From Planctomycetota bacterium (GTDB lineage: Bacteria > Planctomycetota > Phycisphaerae > Phycisphaerales > UBA1924), in assembly GCA_023429345.1 (NCBI GenBank), contig JAEYVB010000077.1:1-8863 (forward strand): DNA of 8,863 nucleotides, written 5' to 3'. How positions within the stretch are numbered: position 1 is the first letter of the stretch; every line of letters starts with the position of its first letter. Position numbers and translations under genes: made by a program. Below, piece by piece: positions 5,749-8,863 of the stretch. The notes below the pieces were generated by a model, which ran no database searches, was not told where the DNA came from, and saw only the letters and a list, made by a program, of their open reading frames with translations.

Positions 5749-6591
5749 ATGACTCAAGTGGCTCCCCGCACGTGGACTGAACTCCGGCCGGTCCGCAAGG
5801 CCGCGATTCCGGAGGGGCTCTGGCTGCGGTGCCCCGGGTGCGAGCGGATGATCTACCGCAAGCAGATGGAGGCCAACCTCCACGTCTGTCCCGAGTGCAC
5901 ACACCATTTCCGGATCGGCGCCACCGAGCGCGTCAAACAGCTCACGGACCCAGGCTCGTTCCAGGCGATGTTCACGAACCTGGAGCCGAAGGACCCCCTG
6001 GAGTTCAAGGACCTCAAGCCCTATGCCGATCGTCTTCTGGCCGAGCAGGTCAAGAGCGGGCAGCGGGATGCGATCCTTTCGGGACAGGGGTTCATCAAGG
6101 GTCGCCCTGCGATGCTCTGTTGCCTGGACCTGACCTTCATGATGGGCTCGATGGGCAGCGTGGTGGGGGAGTCCATCACCCGCGCGATCGAGCACGCCAC
6201 CGCCAATGATCTGCCCCTGGTGATCGTCAGCTGCTCGGGCGGGGCCCGGATGCAGGAGTCTGGTTTGTCGCTGATGCAGATGGCCAAGACCTCCGCGGCT
6301 CTGGCCCGCTTCGACGATGCCGGCGGCCTGTTCATCAGCGTCCTGACCGACCCCACGACCGGCGGCGTCACGGCCAGCTTCGCCATGCTGGGCGATGTGA
6401 TTCTCGCCGAGCCCAAGGCCCTGATCGGCTTCGCCGGGCCTCGGGTGATCCAGCAGACGATCCGCCAGGAACTGCCCGAGGGCTTCCAGCGCTCTGAGTT
6501 CCTGCTGCAGGCCGGGCTCGTGGACCGCGTGGTGTCGCGCGCGGACCTCCGCAGCGAGATCGCCCGGGTCATCGACTATGCCGGCAAGTGA
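5749..6591 (+). CDS. accD: Acetyl-CoA carboxylase carboxyltransferase subunit beta
   Basis: Beta half of the carboxyltransferase that moves carboxyl from carboxybiotin to acetyl-CoA, making malonyl-CoA for fatty acid synthesis; it works with AccA, which is not in this window. The 280 residues are near the usual length. An N-terminal four-Cys zinc ribbon has CPGC (28-31) and CPEC (47-50). The crotonase-like core shows the strongly conserved CSGGARMQES (162-171), LTDPTTGGVTASFAMLGD (199-216) and GFAGPRVI (227-234). AAGGA at 5733-5737 lies 11 nt before ATG 5749, an acceptable though long spacing. The last 14 bases overlap the start of lnt, suggesting translational coupling. The upstream phosphatase-like gene is on the same strand, and no terminator is visible between them. 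Confidence 0.97.
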   Translation: MTQVAPRTWTELRPVRKAAIPEGLWLRCPGCERMIYRKQMEANLHVCPECTHHFRIGATERVKQLTDPGSFQAMFTNLEPKDPLEFKDLKPYADRLLAEQVKSGQRDAILSGQGFIKGRPAMLCCLDLTFMMGSMGSVVGESITRAIEHATANDLPLVIVSCSGGARMQESGLSLMQMAKTSAALARFDDAGGLFISVLTDPTTGGVTASFAMLGDVILAEPKALIGFAGPRVIQQTIRQELPEGFQRSEFLLQAGLVDRVVSRADLRSEIARVIDYAGK

Positions 6592-8320
6592 TCCCGGCCG
6601 CGGCCTGCGCTGGTGGTCCGTCATACTCGTCGGGTTTCTCCACGGCATCCTCACGGCGGTCGCGTATCCACCGGTCTATTGGTGGCCGTTTGTCTTCGCT
6701 GCGCCGCTGCCGTTGATCTGGCTGGGCATGAAGGAGGCCGGGAGGGCAGCGCCGCTCGAGAGGCCACGCTCCCGATGGCGGAGGCTCTGGCGTCGGGTGC
6801 GTGTGCCGGTGCTGGTGGCGATCGGGGCGCTGCCGCTGTGGCTGTACGAGGAGCGGTGGCTTATCGCGGTCACCGCGCCCGGGTACATCCCCGGGGCCAT
6901 GGTGATGTGCTCGTACGCGGGGATCTTTGTGGGGCTGCTGGCGTGGGTGCGCAGCCGCCTTCCGCGGGTTCCGCTGGTTCTTACGTCGGCGGTCCTCTGG
7001 ACCGGCATCGAGGTCTTCCGCGGCGAGCTTCTCTTCGACGGCTACGCGTGGCTCCTGCTCGCTCACCCCCTCATTGATGTGACGCTGCTCGCCATGCCGG
7101 CTTCCGTGCTGGGGACGTATTTCGTCTCCTTTCTGGTGGCGATGACAGTGTCAGGGCTGGCCGCGGCCTGGCTGCTCCGAGGGCGGGCCCGGGTGGTCAA
7201 TGTTTTTCTCGTCGGGGTGTTCGTGGCGGTCGCGGCCGGCTGGACGTACCTGGTGACCCGCCGGCCGATGTACGGGCCGCCGGTGAAGATTGCGGTGATC
7301 CAGACCGATGTTCCGCAATCCAACAAGCTGGGATGGCTGCCGGAGGAGCAACTCCTCGAGTTCGAGCGGTTCATGGAGCTCACGCGGAACGCGGCTGTAT
7401 CGAAGCCGGACCTGATCGTCTGGCCTGAGACGATGTTCCCCGGCATCCTGGATGCCGCTGCGCTCGAAGAACTCCGGGAGAATCAGATCACGTACAAAGT
7501 GCCGGCGGAGGTGCGTCCGGAGGGGCGGTACTACCTGACGGAGTTCGCGGACCGGCTGCTGGAGCTTCAGGCGAAGCTCGACATCCCGATGGTGGTGGGG
7601 GCGGTGGCCTACGACGGCCTCGAGATAGACCTCAACCCGATCCGGTTCAGGCATGCCGCCAAGTACAACAGCGCGTACCTGATCCAGGATGGTGCCGTGG
7701 CCGCCCGCTACGACAAGATGCAGCTCACGCCCTTCGGCGAGATCATGCCGCACATCTACCGGTGGCCCTGGCTCCAGCAGTTGCTGCTGGACTTTGGCGC
7801 GGCGGGGATGAGCTTCGACCTGAACTGGGGGACGCGGCCGGTGCGGCTCGAGCCGACGGTCCACGGCGAGCGGTACGCCATCGCCACGCCCATCTGCTTT
7901 GAAGTGACCGATGCGGGAGTCAACCGCGCCCTGGTGACGGCGGGCGAGCCCTTGCCGGCCATCCTCCTGAACGTGACCAACGACGGCTGGTTCGGGTCCT
8001 TTGAGGGGGGGCGGGAGCAGCACATGCACATCGCCCGTTGGCGTGCCCTGGAACTCGGGGTGCCGATGGTCCGGGCGGCCAACACCGGGATCTCCTCGGC
8101 GTTCGACCACCGAGGCCGGGTGATGAAAATAGGGATCGACGGTGGGGGGGCAGCCCATGTCGAGGGAATCATGACCGTCGAAGTGCGGCCGACCCGGCCG
8201 AATACCCCGTTCGTAGGCATTGGAAACGTGTTTGCCCGGGTGTGCCTCGCCGCGATGGCGATTCTGCTCCTGGCCGCGGGCCTCCTCCCGGTTGCGAAAC
8301 ACGGCGATCCTGCCCGATAG
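6578..8320 (+). CDS. lnt: Apolipoprotein N-acyltransferase
   Basis: Inner-membrane enzyme that adds the third acyl chain to the N-terminal cysteine of lipoproteins, using phospholipid as donor. The 580 residues begin with a hydrophobic multi-helix region (about 12-225, broken by a basic stretch near 60-76), followed by a nitrilase-like domain from VKIAVIQTDVPQSN (236-249). The catalytic triad is in place: E284 in VWPETMFPG, K380 in RYDKMQLTPFGE and C440 in TPICFE. TNDGWFG (467-473) and the VRAANTGISSAFD stretch (498-510) also follow the family, and a final hydrophobic helix lies at about 551-572. The protein is longer than E. coli Lnt (about 512), partly because E284 and K380 are 96 residues apart instead of 68. 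ATG 6578 lies inside accD, overlapping by 14 bp. A lipoprotein candidate follows directly. Confidence 0.95.
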   Translation: MPASDPGRGLRWWSVILVGFLHGILTAVAYPPVYWWPFVFAAPLPLIWLGMKEAGRAAPLERPRSRWRRLWRRVRVPVLVAIGALPLWLYEERWLIAVTAPGYIPGAMVMCSYAGIFVGLLAWVRSRLPRVPLVLTSAVLWTGIEVFRGELLFDGYAWLLLAHPLIDVTLLAMPASVLGTYFVSFLVAMTVSGLAAAWLLRGRARVVNVFLVGVFVAVAAGWTYLVTRRPMYGPPVKIAVIQTDVPQSNKLGWLPEEQLLEFERFMELTRNAAVSKPDLIVWPETMFPGILDAAALEELRENQITYKVPAEVRPEGRYYLTEFADRLLELQAKLDIPMVVGAVAYDGLEIDLNPIRFRHAAKYNSAYLIQDGAVAARYDKMQLTPFGEIMPHIYRWPWLQQLLLDFGAAGMSFDLNWGTRPVRLEPTVHGERYAIATPICFEVTDAGVNRALVTAGEPLPAILLNVTNDGWFGSFEGGREQHMHIARWRALELGVPMVRAANTGISSAFDHRGRVMKIGIDGGGAAHVEGIMTVEVRPTRPNTPFVGIGNVFARVCLAAMAILLLAAGLLPVAKHGDPAR

Positions 8321-8334
8321 TACGGCAATCCCAC

Positions 8335-8338
8335 GGAG
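8335..8338 (+). promoter_or_regulatory. Ribosome binding site fixing a GTG start
   Basis: GGAG lies 8 nt before GTG 8347. The next in-frame ATG (8371) has no such site and would cut into the signal peptide, so GTG is preferred. Confidence 0.6.
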
Positions 8339-8346
8339 TCTCCGAC

Positions 8347-8863
8347 GTGACCCACCCCTTCCGCACCGCCATGGCCGCCATCCCCGCCCTCCTGATCTTC
8401 GTCTGCGGGGGATGCGAGAGCTTGGACCTGGGCGCGATCACGACGTCGCCGGACCCGGCCATGCCCACGCAGGAGGACATCTCCCGATTCAGCGACCCCG
8501 TGACGATCTCGGAGTTGCGGGAGCGGGCCATGGACGAACTGGCGACCCTCGCCCATGCGCCCGTCCCGGAAGTCCGCGCCAACGCCATCGAGGGGATGCT
8601 CACCACGCCCTCGCGGCTGGAGCCGTTCATCCCCGCGGCCCTGAAGGATGAGAACCAGGGTGTACGCTCCACCGCCGCGTTGATGGTGGGGGAGGCCCGC
8701 CTGGAAGGATTAGCTGCTGCTGTTCGTCCGCTCCTGAACGACCCCTCCCCGTATGTCCGGGCCTCGGCGGTGTTCGCCCTCGCGAGGAACTCCCAGTCGG
8801 TCGATCAGACCCCTCTCGCGGAGATCCTGCTCAGCGACCCCAGCCCGCGGGCGAGGTCGCACG
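8347..8863 (+). CDS. HEAT-repeat protein, probable lipoprotein, C-terminus cut by the window edge
   Basis: The first 172 residues of a protein that continues past the right edge. An N-terminal hydrophobic segment (about 9-19) ends in VCGGC, so lipidation could occur at C23. The lipobox is imperfect, with Cys at -3 where Leu or Val is usual, and C20 is an alternative. After a linker of about 40 residues come helical-pair repeats of HEAT/PBS-lyase type: VPEVRANAIEGM (73-84), ENQGVRSTAALMVG (102-115), DPSPYVRASAVFALAR (132-147), and DPSPRAR at the edge, spaced roughly 30 residues apart. Such repeats form protein-binding solenoids; the partner is unknown. GTG 8347 is chosen for its GGAG site. The gene starts 26 bp after lnt on the same strand, which suits an Lnt substrate, though that is inference from position. 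Confidence 0.72.
   Translation, partial: MTHPFRTAMAAIPALLIFVCGGCESLDLGAITTSPDPAMPTQEDISRFSDPVTISELRERAMDELATLAHAPVPEVRANAIEGMLTTPSRLEPFIPAALKDENQGVRSTAALMVGEARLEGLAAAVRPLLNDPSPYVRASAVFALARNSQSVDQTPLAEILLSDPSPRARSH

Noticed and set aside
7151..8302. 383-residue minus-strand open frame opposite lnt
   Set aside because: His/Arg/Pro-rich shadow of a confidently identified gene in high-GC sequence; no motifs.

Overview
The window is GC-rich (about two-thirds G+C by eye), densely coding bacterial chromosome. A eukaryote-like UAP1/AGX nucleotidyltransferase, a TraB/GumN protein carrying a GspG pseudopilin domain, and a HEAT-repeat lipoprotein candidate beside lnt all fit a planctomycete, perhaps of the Phycisphaerae. 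That placement is inference from gene content, not from a marker gene. No rRNA, tRNA, insertion sequence, prophage gene or CRISPR array was seen.

Left part, 1-2744. A minus-strand YcjX-type (DUF463) P-loop NTPase runs off the left edge. Facing away from it is a plus-strand secreted TraB/GumN-like protein interrupted by a GspG-like domain. Its last 39 bp overlap, tail to tail, the end of the next gene.

Middle part, 2706-4890. The UAP1/AGX-type UDP-sugar pyrophosphorylase lies on the minus strand. It is divergent from rpe (ribulose-phosphate 3-epimerase, plus strand) across a 67-bp gap.

Right part, 4891-8863. All genes are on the plus strand and probably form one transcription unit. A candidate promoter and a hairpin-rich leader precede a histidine-phosphatase-fold protein that has lost both active-site histidines. 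It is followed by accD (acetyl-CoA carboxylase, fatty acid synthesis), lnt (apolipoprotein N-acyltransferase, starting inside the end of accD), and the start of a HEAT-repeat lipoprotein candidate cut by the right edge. accD supplies malonyl-CoA for acyl chains, Lnt moves an acyl chain onto lipoproteins, and the last gene may encode such a lipoprotein, so the group has an envelope-lipid theme.

The two strongest unusual signals are the pseudopilin domain embedded in the TraB-like protein and the catalytically stripped histidine phosphatase with its structured leader.
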